A stretch of 64,000 bases of DNA from Dermatemys mawii (taxonomy: Eukaryota > Chordata > Testudines > Dermatemydidae). Positions 34,276 to 47,900 of the stretch are shown here, piece after piece; the stretch's first letter is position 1; each line of letters starts with the position of its first letter. The translations under genes were made by a program, and so were the position numbers. The DNA lies in NCBI GenBank assembly GCA_007922305.1, contig ML677334.1, forward strand, positions 15,215,360 through 15,279,359, given 5' to 3'. The notes under the pieces are model-generated. The model was not told where the DNA came from, searched no databases, and saw only the letters and a list, made by a program, of their open reading frames with translations.

Positions 34276-35340
34276 CCATAAATTGGGGAGAGGAGGAAAA
34301 TCACACACAAAATATCCCAAAACTTAGTATTGTAATTGTTTAAGCACTTGAGTGTTATCCAAAAAGCATTAACTGCATTTTTTGCCAGGGGTGAACCACT
34401 TTATACAGATAATTAAAAGAGAACTTCAATTTCCATTACACTTTTAAGTATCCTCTCTTCTCAACACAGATTAGATTTAATAGAGCTATTTGCATGCACT
34501 TTTGATTTACAGATTTGACTTGCAAACACATTGTCATTGTTAGAGATATTGACTGGCTTACCCTGTATTTCTTCATTTTATTGACCTATTGAAATATTGT
34601 CAGCACAATAACAAGCTTTTTAGCTAAGATCTAATCTAGAATCAATAGGTTCATTACTATACTATTCATAAAATGACTAAACAAATACAGATCTTAAGGT
34701 GCTTTCACTGAATATATGAATTGGTACACTTAATTTTTGAATGAGAATTCGTTGTTTGAACACCAAAACATACAAAAATCTTAGCTACACTGATATACAA
34801 AATAAAACAAATTTATTTGCATTTTACAAATCAAAACTTTTTTTAATAAAAAATTATATTCCTAGGATGTAACCATGTAACATCTGGGTCAGAATATTTC
34901 TTAAAAGTACTCTTGTACATTGCGGACTGATGGTGCAAAAACAAACAAAGTTAATGAAGCTACATTACCTTACACCAACTGAGGATCTGGGTTTCAGGTA
35001 AGAAATTTCTATTACCTTTTTGATGTGGTCAGAATAAAGCCCCCATGACTACACCTTTAAGGCACCTGAATAAGACTTTAAGGCTAAGACTTTCAAAGAT
35101 ATCAAACAACTTAGATGCCCAGTTCCCATGTATCTTACACCTCTATAATAATATGACAAGCACTTACTCTGGTTATACATTTGTAAGGATCCTCCATTTG
35201 TTAATGATGAACTGTGGAGGGTAGAAAGTGGGGGCAACTACTTCAGTGTGTTAAGTCAAGGTGAGACAGTTTGAATCAATTCAGCTGAAAGGAGATAAAA
35301 GTTCATATTCAATTGGGGTGAAGGAAGACTAGGTTGGGCA
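34276..35340. other. AT-rich DNA, no gene recognised
   Basis: A fragment at 34950-35000 (TTACACCAACTGAGGATCTG) belongs to the same hairpin-repeat family as those at 37.2 and 59.3 kb. The stretch 34440-34700 carries no repeat that I recognise. Confidence 0.4.
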
Positions 35341-35342
35341 GC

Positions 35343-35527
35343 AGGCATAGCTCAGTGGTTTGAGCATTGGCCTGCTAAATTTAGGATTGTGAATTCAACC
35401 CTTGAGGGGGCCATTTAGGGGTATGGGGAAAAAATCTGTTGGATGATTTAATTGGGTATTGGTCCTGCTTTGAGCAGGGAGTTAGACTAAATGATCTCCT
35501 GAGGTCCCTTCCACCCCTGATATTCTA
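35343..35527 (+). repeat. Turtle tRNA-derived SINE (Cry type) with CR1-like tail
   Basis: The head reads as a decayed tRNA: GGCATAGCTCAGTGGTTTGA (A box at 35347-35358) and GTGAATTCAACCC (B-box region, about 35389-35401). The 3' half, GGTCCTGCTTTGAGCAGGGA...GAGGTCCCTTCCACCCCTGA, matches the CR1 3' end, which would allow mobilisation by CR1. This family is, to my knowledge, specific to turtles and is the main taxonomic clue. Confidence 0.85.
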
Positions 35528-37909
35528 AGAAGAATCACACTAGTTTCCAAACTTGTTTGGCCATCCTCATTGACAATGATCCACAGAATTAATGTGTGCA
35601 AGTTTCACTTCTTTTAAAGAAGACAACATGGAATCATGGACAATATGTTTTTAAAATATTTTAAATATTTAGCTCAGAATAAAATTAATATTATAGATGC
35701 AGATTTTCCTCTCTGGGTAAAAATAGTGCAGGACGGGGAAGGGGGCTTTAGGGAGCAAGTTGCGGCTTACTGATTCGAATTAGGGCAATCTAGCATTAGT
35801 ACAAACAGTAGAGGCTCTGCCTTGGTTTGCCAAAATTTCTTGATTATGTTATTCTGAAGAAAAAAAAAAGTGAAATCCTGTTTCCATTGAAGTCATTGGG
35901 GAAACTCCTATAGACTTCAATGGGTTCAGAGTTTCACCCCATGTATTCTGGATTTGTGTAGTTTCTTGGCAAAAAATGATGCATATTAATTACATTTCCT
36001 ATAAACTGTATCTTTCCTTCAAGTTTCATTATCTTTAGGTGCCCTTCAGATGTAAAATTTTCAGGGAGAGGGGAAACAAGGAGCTAAGAGTCAGTTGTAA
36101 ATAAATTTGTTCAAAATGGAACTCTTCTGCAGTAACTTCTTGGGGGAAAAAAAGGGGGTGTTAGATTCTATGTTTGCTCAAAACTGTTTACTGAAATAAA
36201 GCCGATAGACAATTTGTTCTTCCTAAATTTGGTAAAAAGTAGTTGAGCATTTCACCAGGGAACACTGATAAGGTGAAGCCATATTATAGCTTTATGTGGT
36301 TCAGTATTTTGTTTTACCTTCTATATACTGTAAATACCTACATTGATCCTGGAAAAGTTAATAAAACATATAAAGAATCAAAGCTCTAAAGAGGTGCATA
36401 CATAATGTCCGCCTGAACTGTGCCCCCAGGTCTGTCCATTATTTCTAGTCTCTGCTAGAGAACTGCCAGTCAAACTAATTTCAGTGAATAAGGACTTCAG
36501 GATTTGTCCTACGCTTGTAAATTGATATGTTACATATGATACAGACATAAAACAGCAAGCTATATAACAGAGGGTAGTCTATAGAAAAACAAATAGCAAC
36601 AAGCTATTGGAAAATCAATATATTGAAAGAAATCTAATTAAATGTATCCTTAATGTATCAGTCTTTGTGTTGGTGGTACCTTTCATTATGCTGGCTATAG
36701 ATCCATTTTTATATTTTTTTGCAGTTGGACTAATAAATTTCAGACATTTTTGAGAAATCAATAATCCTGTGAATAAGCAATCATATTTTTATTTTAAGCA
36801 TTCTTTGTAGAACAAAGAAAAATTGCAAAATAAGGCCCTGATTTTTAATTCTTTCACGTCTATGTGAGAATTGTCATTGATATTAGTGGGAAAGAAATCA
36901 GGCTAAAACAAATAAAATCCTTTCTCTGTCCTCCCTCCCTGCCACTATCTTTGCTAATTCTATAAAAGGAATGAGGTCACAGAGTTAAATAGTTTACCTC
37001 CAGCAAAAGTTTAAGATGATGAACTTGCTAATGTGTTCTGAAGAAATAATGGGAATGGAGGAAGTTCACAGATATTTAATAAATTCACATTTGCCATGTC
37101 CTGTCCCTTTTGTGTTTAGTTTCTTGAATGTGACACTCAAATGATCAATTTTTACTGGCATAAAGGTAGAAAAATGTGAATTTTAAAATCCCAGGTATAA
37201 ATGGGTCATATCCTCATTCATTCCAATGGAGCTATGACAATTTACATATCTGAGGATCTGCCCCGGAGTTTTGAAGTCACCAGCAAAAGTATTCATCCTT
37301 ATGAGTGCATTCAGTCATGGAACTAAACCAATTTCATGTAACCTATCAAATGAATTTCAATCAACCAGTGTATCTTGGATGTTTGCAATCCATGGAGCAA
37401 AAGATTCCAAAAGATAATTATTGAATAAGGAATATATTAGAGGAAATTGTGATCTTCTCGCAATATTGCAAGCAGAAAGAGACTTAATTATGTAATAAAT
37501 AATTTGCTACAAATTATTCCATCTTCTATATTAACTACAATTTCCTTTAAAAGTGTTCTTTTGTTAATTCATTCCAATATAATTCCTAGTCCCACGGTGA
37601 TGTACTCTAAAGTAATTTTTCTCATATGGCCTGAAAAAACAGTCAGACACTTAATATAAATACACTAAATAGAATGTATTTAAAGGGAATTTTATCATTC
37701 AGTTCTTTTAAAGACTTAGAAATTGTTAAATTGAAATATGTTCCTTTACCATTATGGGCTCACTCTTGCCAAATGCTGAATATACCCATGAATTGGAGAG
37801 TACTTCCAAATCCCCATTTCCTGCCCCTCACACACACATACATAAGTACTGGCCGATACAGCTGAACCAGTACAAACAGGAAAATAATCTGTCAATGATA
37901 TAGACTCTA
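35528..37909. other. AT-rich DNA with small hairpin repeats
   Basis: Palindromic fragments lie at 35866-35945 (GTGAAATCCTGTTTCCATTG with mirror GTTTCACCCC) and 37200-37265 (ATCTGAGGATCTGCCCC end). No gene is recognised. Confidence 0.45.
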
Positions 37910-38270
37910 CAGGGATCGGCAACCTCTGGCATGCAGCCCATCAGGGAAGTCCTCTGGCAGGGTGCAATGATTTATTTAACAGCAGTGTCCACAGGTTTGG
38001 CCAACTGCAGCTCCCATTGGCCATGGTCCACCATCCCAGGCCAATGGGGGCTGCGGGAAGCAGTGGCCAGCACATCCCTCAGCCTGCGCTGCTTCCTGAA
38101 GCCCTCATTGGCCCAGGATGGTGAACCGTGGCCAATGGGAGCTGTGATCAGCCAAATCTGTGGACTCTGCAGTTAGATAAATCATCCCACCCCACCGGGG
38201 GACTTCCCTGATGAGTTGCATGCAAAAGGGAAGTTCTAGGGACTTCCCTAGAACAGGTTGCCAATCTCTG
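37910..38270. repeat. hAT-type MITE, palindromic
   Basis: It starts CAGGGATCGGCAACCTCTGG and ends GGTTGCCAATCTCTG, matching inverted repeats. The interior folds on itself (CCAATGGGGGCTGCGGGAAG against CTTCCTGAAGCCCTCATTGG). It is the same family as 47901-48234. I could not find a matching 8-bp target duplication here. The 81-codon plus frame inside is incidental. Confidence 0.8.
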
Positions 38271-38895
38271 TTCTATCACAAAGAACAGGCTTGACATCAC
38301 TAACAGCATTCTTTTCCTCCTTTCATTTATTAAGTTAAATATTGTTTAAACACTAGAGATGAGGGAAGGAGGGAGAGAAGACAATGTGAATGTTTAGGGA
38401 GTTTAATGAGCTTGCAAGATTTCAGCCTCCTCATTCTTATTATTTTGTATCTTTGTCCCAACTAATTTGGTGAACTCTATTTCGGTCAGTGATTCTTGAC
38501 AAGAATCCTCTCTGAAGTTAGGTAGTTCTTTATAGCTAACAGACTATCATTAAGTATATATAGATAATATAATAGCCATATAAAACTGATTGCATAATTA
38601 TTATTCCCTTTCTTTGGTAACACAGGATGATATGCTACTTAGTTAGTTCAAACCCTAAGTTCTCTAACTTACTTGAAGAACACAATAAATGAAAGCTTCA
38701 AAAATTATTGATATTGTCTGAGTCATCTGCAAAGCTTAATTAAAAGAAATCTATCAAGCCACTTCACTTTTGAAAAAGTGATTACACACTTTCCACTCTG
38801 AGATAATTATATCACTTAGAAATTTTAACTGATTAAGCCCTTTCTGAAATAAATGATAGAAAATCTTATATATATATGTATATATATATATATGT

Positions 38896-38961
<66 letters not shown>

Positions 38962-40990
38962 ATAAATTTAGGGAAAATTCTGTTCATTAGCAAGTAGATC
39001 TCAGATGCAATATTTTGTTCTCAAAAATTCATGGCACATTCATTGTTAAAAGATTGACACTATAGATCTGTGAGTAGAAATGTATACTGAGTGTCTATTG
39101 ATTTGTTTCCCACATCATCACAGTATCCGAATTCCTCACAGAATTCCTATGTGTAGGCATGTAAAATCACGCCCCCACCCCATGTTACAGGAAAAGAACT
39201 GAGCCATGGAGAGAGTTTTTATCATTAGTGTAAAACCTGTTGAAGTCAATGGAAAGCCTCCCATTGGCTTCAACAGGGTTTGGATCCATCTAAGGTACTG
39301 TACCAGTGAAACACAGGAAATCTCTGCCAGTTCCAGAAACTGAAGCCAGTTCCCCTAATCCTAATCCGGTATCTTCATTACAAGGCCATTCTTCTTTTGT
39401 CCTTGTAAAGGTATATTTATACAGTTTGGTCATCCACATGACATGGTTGGTGACATTTTGGTGTGAATAAATTTTTTGGTAATAATTGTATCTTGCTGAT
39501 ATTTAGTGACTTTACAGATGGCCAAAGGATGCATTGAAACAGGTCCCTTGCTAGATTATGCTAACATCTAGAAAGAAATGTAACGGCAACTCTGTATTTA
39601 GGAAGTCTTTTAATAGACAATATCAGCACAAGTCAGCAAACAAGCTCAAGATGCTGTGTATAAGATGGCGCTGAGATGTGAACAACCACTGGAAGATACA
39701 TAACAAAGGGCCTGATCCAACTCCCACTAAAATAATTGGGAACTTTTTAATAATTTAGATCAGAGCCCTAGATGGGAGAGCAACAGAGTAAGCTAAATCC
39801 TAATACACAGGGCAAGGAAGATAAAGGTTTCTGCTGAAAGTTTGTGTGCTTATTATCTTCTCTTTATTTTAGAGGGAAATAGATGCTGAAGGGACGGCCA
39901 GTGATTCTTGCACTGGATCTTCATACCTTTTACTCCCTGGAATCACAAGTTCAAAGGCATTCTTTCCTTAGTAGTTACATTGAGGTCCATAAAACTTACT
40001 ATTCAGTAGTCTTATTCAATGTTGTGAAGTGTTTTAAATGTAGAAACTGATCATTAATAGTCTGAGACTCTGAAAGACAAGGTAAAGTCAAGAGTCTTCA
40101 AATTTTGTATGAGAAGGAATTTCCATTAGTGTCCTTGATCAAACGTTTCTGTCACCCCTGCTATAGTACTATGTATTGTTTTCTACCTACCTACCACTTT
40201 ACACTCCAGAGCAAACATTCACTGTGTCTGAAAAGCAACACATTTAAAATTGATAAAAGGTCCTTGTGGATTTTTATTTTTGTCTCAAGCCCAGATTTAA
40301 TATGTGAAACGTATAACCAAAAGTTATCAGTGAGGCCTCAAGTTTAGCAGGATTTAAAAGGGATTACACATTGGTATTGATAACTCTTTTTGAACTCAAA
40401 CTACTCGTCAAATATTGAGGCCTTGGGTATGTTACTGTTGGAAGCAGAAATTGATGGGGGCTGGTAGGGTGGGTTTTTTGTTTTTGTTTTTTTTTTAATG
40501 CAGCCTTGTCTATTTAGAGAGAATGTACCTGATTGCATAGGAGGAACCAAGAGAAAAAGGTAACAATTTCTTAAAGTAGGGGCCCAAGCCTCTTTACCAA
40601 CACCAGACCCAAAAGCTCTTTATAGCTTTTTTCCTAGAGTCATGCTATGCACACAGGCTGCAGCTTGCCTCTCTTGCCTCTGTCTCTCTATTCTCATCTA
40701 TTTTCTACTCATGTGTATTCTGTCTCCCTCACTCCTCTTTCTCTCTTTCCCTCTCTCACACAACCTCTCCTCTCACCCCAGGTCACAATACTCATTAGAA
40801 TTGAGTACCCACATGAGGCTAGTTTCTAGGCCAATTCTGTTATGCTTTATTTTAGGTGTTGTCCCTCAGGTGTTTGTTAAACTGTCTTAAGTGAAGGATG
40901 TATTCACACATTAGTTCTAACAACATTTTAGCTCAGCCCATACCAATGTTTCACCCAGCCCAATATGCTATGGATAATGAGAATATCCAC
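38271..40990. other. AT-rich DNA, microsatellite and one small hairpin repeat
   Basis: A hairpin at 39228-39293 pairs AACCTGTTGAAGTCAATGG with CCATTGGCTTCAACAGGGTT. A T/G-rich run lies at 40471-40496. A TC-rich run at about 40680-40770 gives rise to short open frames. No gene is recognised. Confidence 0.45.
38868..38952. repeat. (TA)n/(TG)n microsatellite
   Basis: Alternating TA repeats with a short TGTGTATGTGTG interruption. The minus-strand frame here is an artefact of the repeat (Ile-Tyr repeats). Confidence 0.95.
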
Positions 40991-40993
40991 AGT

Positions 40994-41095
40994 CAGAGGT
41001 ATGGAGTTAGAGTTTAAAACCAGAAGGGATCACCTAGTCTAACTGCCTAGCTATCACAGGCAACTAAGAACAACCCAGCCACCTCCAGAGAAAGC
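40994..41095 (-). repeat. Old CR1-type 3' end fragment
   Basis: GAGTTTAAAACCAGAAGGGA and CACCTAGTCTAACTGCCTAG resemble the antisense 3' terminus of an older CR1 subfamily. Confidence 0.5.
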
Positions 41096-41104
41096 TTCCC
41101 AACC

Positions 41105-42125
41105 AGAACTAAGGAACATAGAATCAAAGAAGATTAAGCTTTGGAAGAGACCTCAGGAGGACATCTAGGACCTCATGAGGTCCTGCTCAAAGCAGGACCA
41201 ATTCCAACTAAATCATCCCAGCCCGGGCTTTGTCAAGCTGGGCATTAAAAACCTTAAGGATGGAGATTCCACCACCTCCCTTGGTAACCTATTCCAGCAC
41301 TTCACCATCCCCCTACTGAAATAGTTTTTCTTAATATCCAACCTAGACCTCCCACACTGTAACTTGAGACCATTGCTCCTTGTTCTGTCATCTGTCGCCA
41401 CTGAGAAGAGCGTGGTTCCATCCTCTTTGGAACCTCCCTTCAGGTAGTTGAAGGCTGCTATCAAAGCCCCCCTCATTCTTCTCTTCTGCAGATTAAATAA
41501 GCCTCAGCATCTCCATATAAGTCATATGTTCCAGCCCCCTAATCATTTTTGTTGCCCTTCACTGGATTCTCTCCAATTTGTCCACATTCTTTCTGTATTG
41601 GGGGAGGCCCAGAACTGGATACAATACTCCAAATGTTGCCTCACCAGTGCCAAATAGAGGGGAATACTCACTTCTCTCACTCTTCTGGCAATGCTTCTAC
41701 TAATGCAGCCAAATATGCTGTTAGCCTTCTTGTCAACAAGAGCACACTGTTGACTCATATCCATATTTTCATCCACAATAATCCCCAGATACTTTTCTGC
41801 GCAACTGCCATTTAGCCAGTCAGTCCCCAGCCTGTAGCGGTGCATAGGATTCTTCTACCTTAAGTGCAGGATTCTGCATTTGTCCTTGTTGAACCTCATC
41901 AGATTTCTTTTGGCCCATCTCCAATTTGTCTGGGTCACACCTAACCTCTCCCTGTCCAGCTTAGTGTCATCCGCGAACTTGCTGAGGGTGCCATCCAGCC
42001 CATCATCCAGATTACTAATGCAGATGTTGAACAAAACTGATCCCTGAGACACTCGGTTTGATACTGGCTGCCAGCTAGACATCGAGCCTTTGATCACTAC
42101 CTGTTGAGCCCAGTTATTGACTGGA
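41105..42125 (-). mobile_element. CR1 LINE, 5'-truncated, with reverse-transcriptase remnants
   Basis: On the minus strand the frame 42097-41855 contains [16 protein letters not shown] and [10 protein letters not shown], the reverse-transcriptase palm with the F/YADD catalytic motif (two residues lost before LFN). The frames 41845-41543 (KKANSIFGCISRSIARR, LVRQHLEYCIQFW) and 41476-41213 ([19 protein letters not shown]) are the downstream thumb and C-terminal region. They are separated by small shifts. The 3' end near 41105 carries CATAGAATC, the CR1 terminal octamer motif in antisense. The 5' part of the LINE is missing, so it is non-autonomous. Confidence 0.9.
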
Positions 42126-43402
42126 TCAAATTTCTGTCTTTGTTATAGCATAATTTAAAATAAAGGGTGTTAACTTACCTCTGCCTTTAGGGTTAGATTC
42201 TATAGCAGCTAAGCTGTAGAAATCTTGCAGAGAATCTGCATCCAAAATCAAAAAACCGACAGTGAAAGCATAGGTTTTAGTAATCAGGGCAGGGACTGTC
42301 TCTTTCTTTGAAGCTAGCACAGTCAGTTTCTCATCATGAGCACAAACTGCAGTATAAATACTGAATAAAATATTCCACCTATACAGAAAAAATAGACCGT
42401 CACTAAAGAGACATTGTCTTAAGACAATCAGATATTTTCCTTAAGGCCTGCTAGTACCCAGCATGGGTAAACTTTCGGTAATTGCAAATGGAGATCAGTG
42501 GAATAAAAAACAGTCAAGGCAGCCCCCTCCAATCCTTTCCCCTCCCACAAAATAAAAATAATAAAAAATGTATTTGTTCATTGCCCCATATCTACTAACC
42601 ATTCTCACCAATTATTTAGGAACTTTCTTAGCTGTGCATCCCTGAACCCATTCACACAGCATGGCACTAAAACCATGCTGTGAAATATTGCCCTGTTAGT
42701 GTGTTCTTCCAAAACATTATAATACTTTGAGACATGGTCCAAATGGATAAGATAGGCAATGCTCCAAATGAATCTCACAGGACTGCTAACATCTCAACTA
42801 TACCTCTTCAAATAAAAGTGTATTTTTGTTATAACCTCAAATTTACCCTCGTACCACTCAGCCTTCAGAATACTCAAAGGTCATATATGAAAAGTTCCTA
42901 TTAATATATCACAGTGGCAAAAGGTTTGAATTTGAGTATATGCTTAATGGATAAAAAGTGCAACTACTAGAGTTACAGGTAATGCAGTAATTAATTCATT
43001 TGATTTTCAAGGATAGTCAAGTGCTTATGGGAATCAGCCTATCTTTGTGTCATTGGGAATGCACTTAAGAAAATAATCAGATACTTTCTTGTGTTTTAAG
43101 ACCTTGTCATTCATTAAAGAGACCAATTCTGTAGCGCAAGCAAAACTCCCATTCACCGCTGACATTTTTTCCTGACTAAGGATGTCAGGTGGTAGCCCCA
43201 AATCAAACGGACGACTTTTGAACTATACTCCAGAGTGCCACAAATGTCGTTAGTTTTCTGAAATACTATTGCAGAGCCAAAGGGGGTGGAGGGAGTTACA
43301 TTTTCATCTAGAGAATTCAACATTGTAGCTCAGTTTGAAATTTAGTTATTGCTGCATTATGTCTGATTCAGTATATAAACAGCAACATGTCTTGAAAAGT
43401 AT
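42126..43402. other. Unassigned DNA
   Basis: No gene or clear repeat recognised. Confidence 0.4.
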
Positions 43403-43406
43403 TATC

Positions 43407-44022
43407 TGTGACGGAGTCAGACCAGAAGGGTATAGGAGAGTGGTGGAAGGCAGGTATATCAGCCTCAGGATGTGTAGGTCCCTGTTCCCTGGATAGCCAA
43501 AGAAAGGCCATTCCAGGCCAGTCAAGACACCTGGGGCCAATTAAGAACCTTCTAGAAAGGGGTAGAAACAGCTAGCCTGATTGGGACACCTGAAGCCAAT
43601 CAGGGACTGGCTGAAACCAGATAAAAACCTCCCATTTAGTCAGGTGGGTGTGGGTGTCAGGAGCTGTGAGAGGAAGTTATGCTGTTGGTGAGACTGAGTG
43701 TTGGACAACATATCGTACAGAAGGAAGGAGACCCTGAGGTAAGGGTGAAGTGGAGTTTGAAGAAGCGGAGACTGCTGTGGGGAAGTAGCCCAGGGAATTG
43801 TATTGTGTTTTGTGCCTAAAAAGTCAGCCATCTTAGCTGATACTATTAGGGTCCCTGGGCTGGAGTCCGGAGTAGAGGGCGGGCCCGGGCTCCCCCCTTT
43901 CTGTCTCCCCTAATTACTTACTGAGAAAGGGAGGTCACTCTGGGGCCTGGATGAGTTTCTGAGGCCCCTAAATCTGCCAGGAAGCGCAGGACCCACCAAT
44001 ACAGACTCGGAACTTTGTCACA
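43407..44022 (+). mobile_element. Solo LTR of an endogenous retrovirus, 4-bp target duplication
   Basis: The block starts TGTGACGGAGTCAGACCAGA and ends CTCGGAACTTTGTCACA, with TG...CA ends, length 616 bp. TATC flanks it at 43403-43406 and 44023-44026, as expected for a gammaretrovirus-like integrase. A TATA-like CAGATAAAAACC is near 43618-43629. No internal viral genes are present, so it arose by LTR-LTR recombination. The orientation is taken from the TATA-like box. Confidence 0.8.
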
Positions 44023-44026
44023 TATC

Positions 44027-45055
44027 TTTTTAGCTGCGTGAAAGCATCAGCTTTCTTCCCTCTTCCATTCCTTTTTGGCTATATTTTTTTAAATGTCCTT
44101 GCAGTTTTCTTTGCTGTATTAGTGCACATCAGTGCAATATTAATTTGATGTTACTATCAAAGTCTTAAACATAAAAGCTGCAGCAAGCTGTTCATTAGAG
44201 ATTTGATCTCTGACAAATAAGCTTGTGTCCGTACAACTAAAAACCATGAGTGCATGCTTCTATTTCCTTCCCCAAAAGACTCTTGGCTGTAATGCAATTA
44301 AAAAAAATCAATCAGTGATTGTCCGTCTGATTTTGGAGGACTGACATGGAGCTGCCAGTGTGTGAAGGTGCAGTTTTGCAGAAGCACTGGTAAATTCCAC
44401 TCCTCTTTCTGCTCCCTAAATGATCCTGATTTATTTAAAGCATTAGAATGAGAGAAAAAAGGCTTGTGGGGTGGGGACAATGGGTTAATGCAGCTGGCTT
44501 TTGATAAACTGAAGCATATTATACACTGTTTCAAAATGACAAATTTTAGAGATCTGAGGTCCTGTGTACGATATGGCAGCCTGACTGTCCTGACACTGTC
44601 CTAAAGGCTACTGTGCTGACTGGAATCTCCATACAGCTGCATGCTCCAAAATATGTCCAGTTACAATATTTGAAATACAGATGGCTGCATGTTTGGGGTC
44701 TGACTTTTCAGAGGTGTAGCACACCTACAAATCGCACTGAAGTTAATAGGAGTTAACTGTGTTCAGTATCTTTGAAAATCAGCAAATACTCTTTTATGTT
44801 GTTTCCTAGCTATGGATTGAGGAACTTAATGATCACAGCTGTATACATTTCAACTTGATCTATCAAGGGTTGAGCCAACTGTTTTTTTGTGTGTTTCACA
44901 GAGAGATACAAAATTGTTTTTGGCGACGATTGTGCAACATTTAGGCACATATGGAGGTATTGCTCATATGAATAGTCCCATTGAAGTAAATAAAATGACT
45001 TGACTCAGAGAAGTTACATGTATACATGTCTGCAATATTGGGACCTTTATTTCCG
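44027..45055. other. Unassigned DNA with hairpin-repeat fragments
   Basis: At 44696-44790, GACTTTTCAGAGGTGTAGCA and ATCTTTGAAAATCAGC are the ends of the palindromic repeat also seen at 19.1 kb. A further fragment lies near 44935-45045 (AGTCCCATTGAAGTAAAT). No gene is recognised. Confidence 0.45.
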
Positions 45056-45407
45056 TGATATATCTGGTAGGCAGTAGCTCTGCATCTAAGACCTAATTCC
45101 AGTCAGAGACCGAGACAGTAAACAAATTTTATTAGTCATATGATCAGCTTCCTAAGGAACTATATTACAAATAACAACCAAAATGTTACAGTCAGTCAGT
45201 TAAACGGAACTTGCAAGTCTATTTTTAATGCTGCCCTCTGGTGACTGATAATAAAATTCACTCCTGAGTCTGTTCCCTCTTTCAAACTTTGAGGGACCTT
45301 GGATCCTCAATCAGTCTTTGCAGCTTAGGCACCTTTCTTATATCTTCTAGAAAGTAATATATTTTATTAATTTTCACTGCATATATTTAATTTTCTTGTA
45401 GGTTTTG
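45056..45407 (+). repeat. Unnamed dispersed repeat, copy 1 (uninverted)
   Basis: This segment matches 56970-57320. Segment A (45056-45123: GGCAGTAGCTCTGCATCTAA) precedes segment B (45132-45407: CAGCTTCCTAAGGAACTATA through TTTAATTTTCTTGTAGGTTT). Similarity to the second copy stops at GTTTTG in both. I do not recognise the family, and no coding potential is seen. Confidence 0.7.
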
Positions 45408-47349
45408 AATATATTTTTTCCTTAAATGTTGTGTCATAAATATGATCTGATGTAAAATGTGTAATATTTTTCATTTAATCAATTTTCATTTAGGTTCATT
45501 TTTATATATTGTCATGTAGTACAGAAATATTATTGCATATATATATATATATATGCAAGTACACAAACACATTAAAGAGAAAGCATCTTAAAGTCAGGGA
45601 TGAAATTCTGTGCTACATCTCTACGAAGTACCACACAGCACTCACAGCCAAGGAGTAGGGGGACAATAGCTTTAAGCCATTTATGCACTGTCTCAATCCC
45701 TTGTTGCTGCAGAGGCTGTAGAAGCCTCTGGCAAACCTTACACAGATAAAGGGCCTATTTTAAGTTATGACTGGCTCCCTGCACTGCCCTTTTGTCCACA
45801 TTCCTGACCAGAATCTCCACACTGTGGCATGCTGCAACTCTGCCCCAACATGGCCCTCTTACTCTTGGCATGCCCCCTCCCCAGGGCCTGTGACAAAGTC
45901 CTCAGAATACAGCCTCACTGCGTCTCATTCAGTTCCTGTATGGGGGCAATCTTTCCACAGCTGGAATCAGGATTTTAGATTCCCTTTTTATGATACTACA
46001 GCATTTTTACCTGACATAAAGAGGTTGGAGTGTTGTCAATGTCTGTGGCTCAGTCTCCCACCCGCTTTTTAATTTTTTTTTCTTATTGTCATTTTAACTG
46101 AGCATTTCCAAAGTTCAGAGTCTTGTTACAGAAAGAGATTATCAAGGAGGTGGATTTCTCTGATGCTCTCATAAGCTTAACACAGACAAGTCAGATTTAG
46201 TTGGTTTTCCTTGCTTGGGTAATATGTGTAATTCAATAGCAAGAGTACGTTAAAGGGACAATTGAACACATACTTTATGGTGGGATAAAATCATTGGCAT
46301 GATTTCTTCTTTTTCTCCCTTGAATTGCAGAATCTCAGAAACTGTTCAGAAAGGTTTAAATTTACCAACCTCTCTCAGTACTTCTTTATTGGGGTAACAT
46401 CCAGATATTTATTGACAGAATCAAAGTGAACCCATCTGACCTGACTTGTTTTCACACTATGCTGATTTTTGTCTTAAATAAAACTGATTCCAAACCCTTT
46501 TATCATATTTAAACAAGAAAAAAGGAAACATATACTAGTTAAATACAGATCATAAGGACCATAGCAGTATAGGATGGTCTCTCTCATGAGAAATCGTTAT
46601 TTGGAGAAGTTATTTGTGGGAGGGAAGCAGGGGAACTGGACTGAACTATACACAAGGACCTGCTGAAGAAACTAGGCCTGCTAGGTTACCATCAGGAGTT
46701 GATGACCCTTTAGGTAAGATTGTCATACATGAAGATTGCTTATTTTAAACTCCCCTTCCTTTAATTCTTTGTTCCTACTGTTTAAACAAAGAATACTGTG
46801 GTTTGAAGAAGACTTGCTGATCATTAAACATCACTGGCCACAGACTCCTGAAGGAAAGAACTGAGGTGTCAAACTCAGTGGGACAAGCTCTGTAAGCACC
46901 ATTGATATCCAAGGTATAGTAGCCCAGGACCCAGTCTAAGTGTAGAAGAACTGAGGAATTGTTCCCCAGGAGAAGTAAAGGGATAAAGGTGGATATTGGA
47001 GGGGGAGCACTCAGGGCAACTCAGAAAGGGGACACAGCTGCAGCTAGCCTGTAACTGCAGCAACCATGTAATCAGGACACTGTTTTATGATTGCATATAC
47101 TTTTAGAAGCATAATAAAAAGCAGGAATCTGAATAAAGACATTCTTGTGCAGTGTTTTACAGCAACATTTCTATAGTGTATAATTAATGCGTTCTAGTTA
47201 TGAGTATCAGACAAGTTGATTCAAGATAACACTGATGGCTTATTGGAATTTTAATTATATAATGCTAATAAATAAATTGTTATCTATTGTTTTATTTTAT
47301 ATTTATATACTCCTATTTACATTTGGAATCTGAGACTGCCCTTTGTGAA
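45408..47349. other. Unassigned DNA, short TA repeat
   Basis: A (TA)n run lies at about 45538-45554. The interval 45760-46070 holds a 101-codon open frame without motifs. The interval 46600-47080 reads like decayed repeat DNA that I cannot name. Confidence 0.4.
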
Positions 47350-47435
47350 GTGTTTGTATGGGGCATAGCACAAAAGGGTGCTGACTAGGTTGAGGCCACT
47401 AGGCACTACTAGAATATGAATGGTAACCAACAGTG
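47350..47435 (+). repeat. MIR 3'-end fragment
   Basis: GTATGGGGCATAGCACAAAA and GCCACTAGGCACTACTAGAA followed by AT-rich sequence match the 3' end of reptilian MIR, as at 20.95 kb. Confidence 0.6.
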
Positions 47436-47900
47436 ATAATATTTAATTCTTTCATGCCAGTTCTCTTTCTTCTGCCATCAAAAACCTTTGACTATAGATA
47501 TAAAGAATTTGAAGTCAGTTAGATCAGAGTTGACAATTTAAAGCTCCTTCCTGGATGCCATTATACATCGATTCTCTTTCTTTTCCATTTCCGTCTATTG
47601 TGAAATAAAAGGCACTCAAACTTCTGCCATGTTACTGTACACATTCTAAATGCATTTTAGCTACAAGTGCTGTAGAGGTACATTTGTAACGGCAAATATA
47701 ATTTCTTAGTTAGGCTCACGGACATTGTCATTCTTGATCAAATCAATGATCCACCTTGCCTGGTTACCTGTCTTTGACAGTGACCAGTACTGGATACTTC
47801 AGAGAGAGATGCAAAAAACCTTGTGATAGATTATTTCACATCAGCCTGTTTTCACATTAAGACTCCTCTTAAACCTCAGCAGTTAGAGATTGTCTTAAAC

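Noticed and set aside
35343..35415. tRNA-like sequence with A and B boxes
   Set aside because: It is the head of a Cry-type SINE; the stem pairing is decayed and it continues into a CR1-like tail.
37902..38278. 8-bp target duplication around the hAT MITE at 37.9 kb
   Set aside because: The flanks AGACTCTA and TTCTATCA do not match, so I did not claim a duplication there.
38754..38993. 79-codon minus frame rich in Ile-Tyr
   Set aside because: It is a translation of the TA/TG microsatellite, not a gene.
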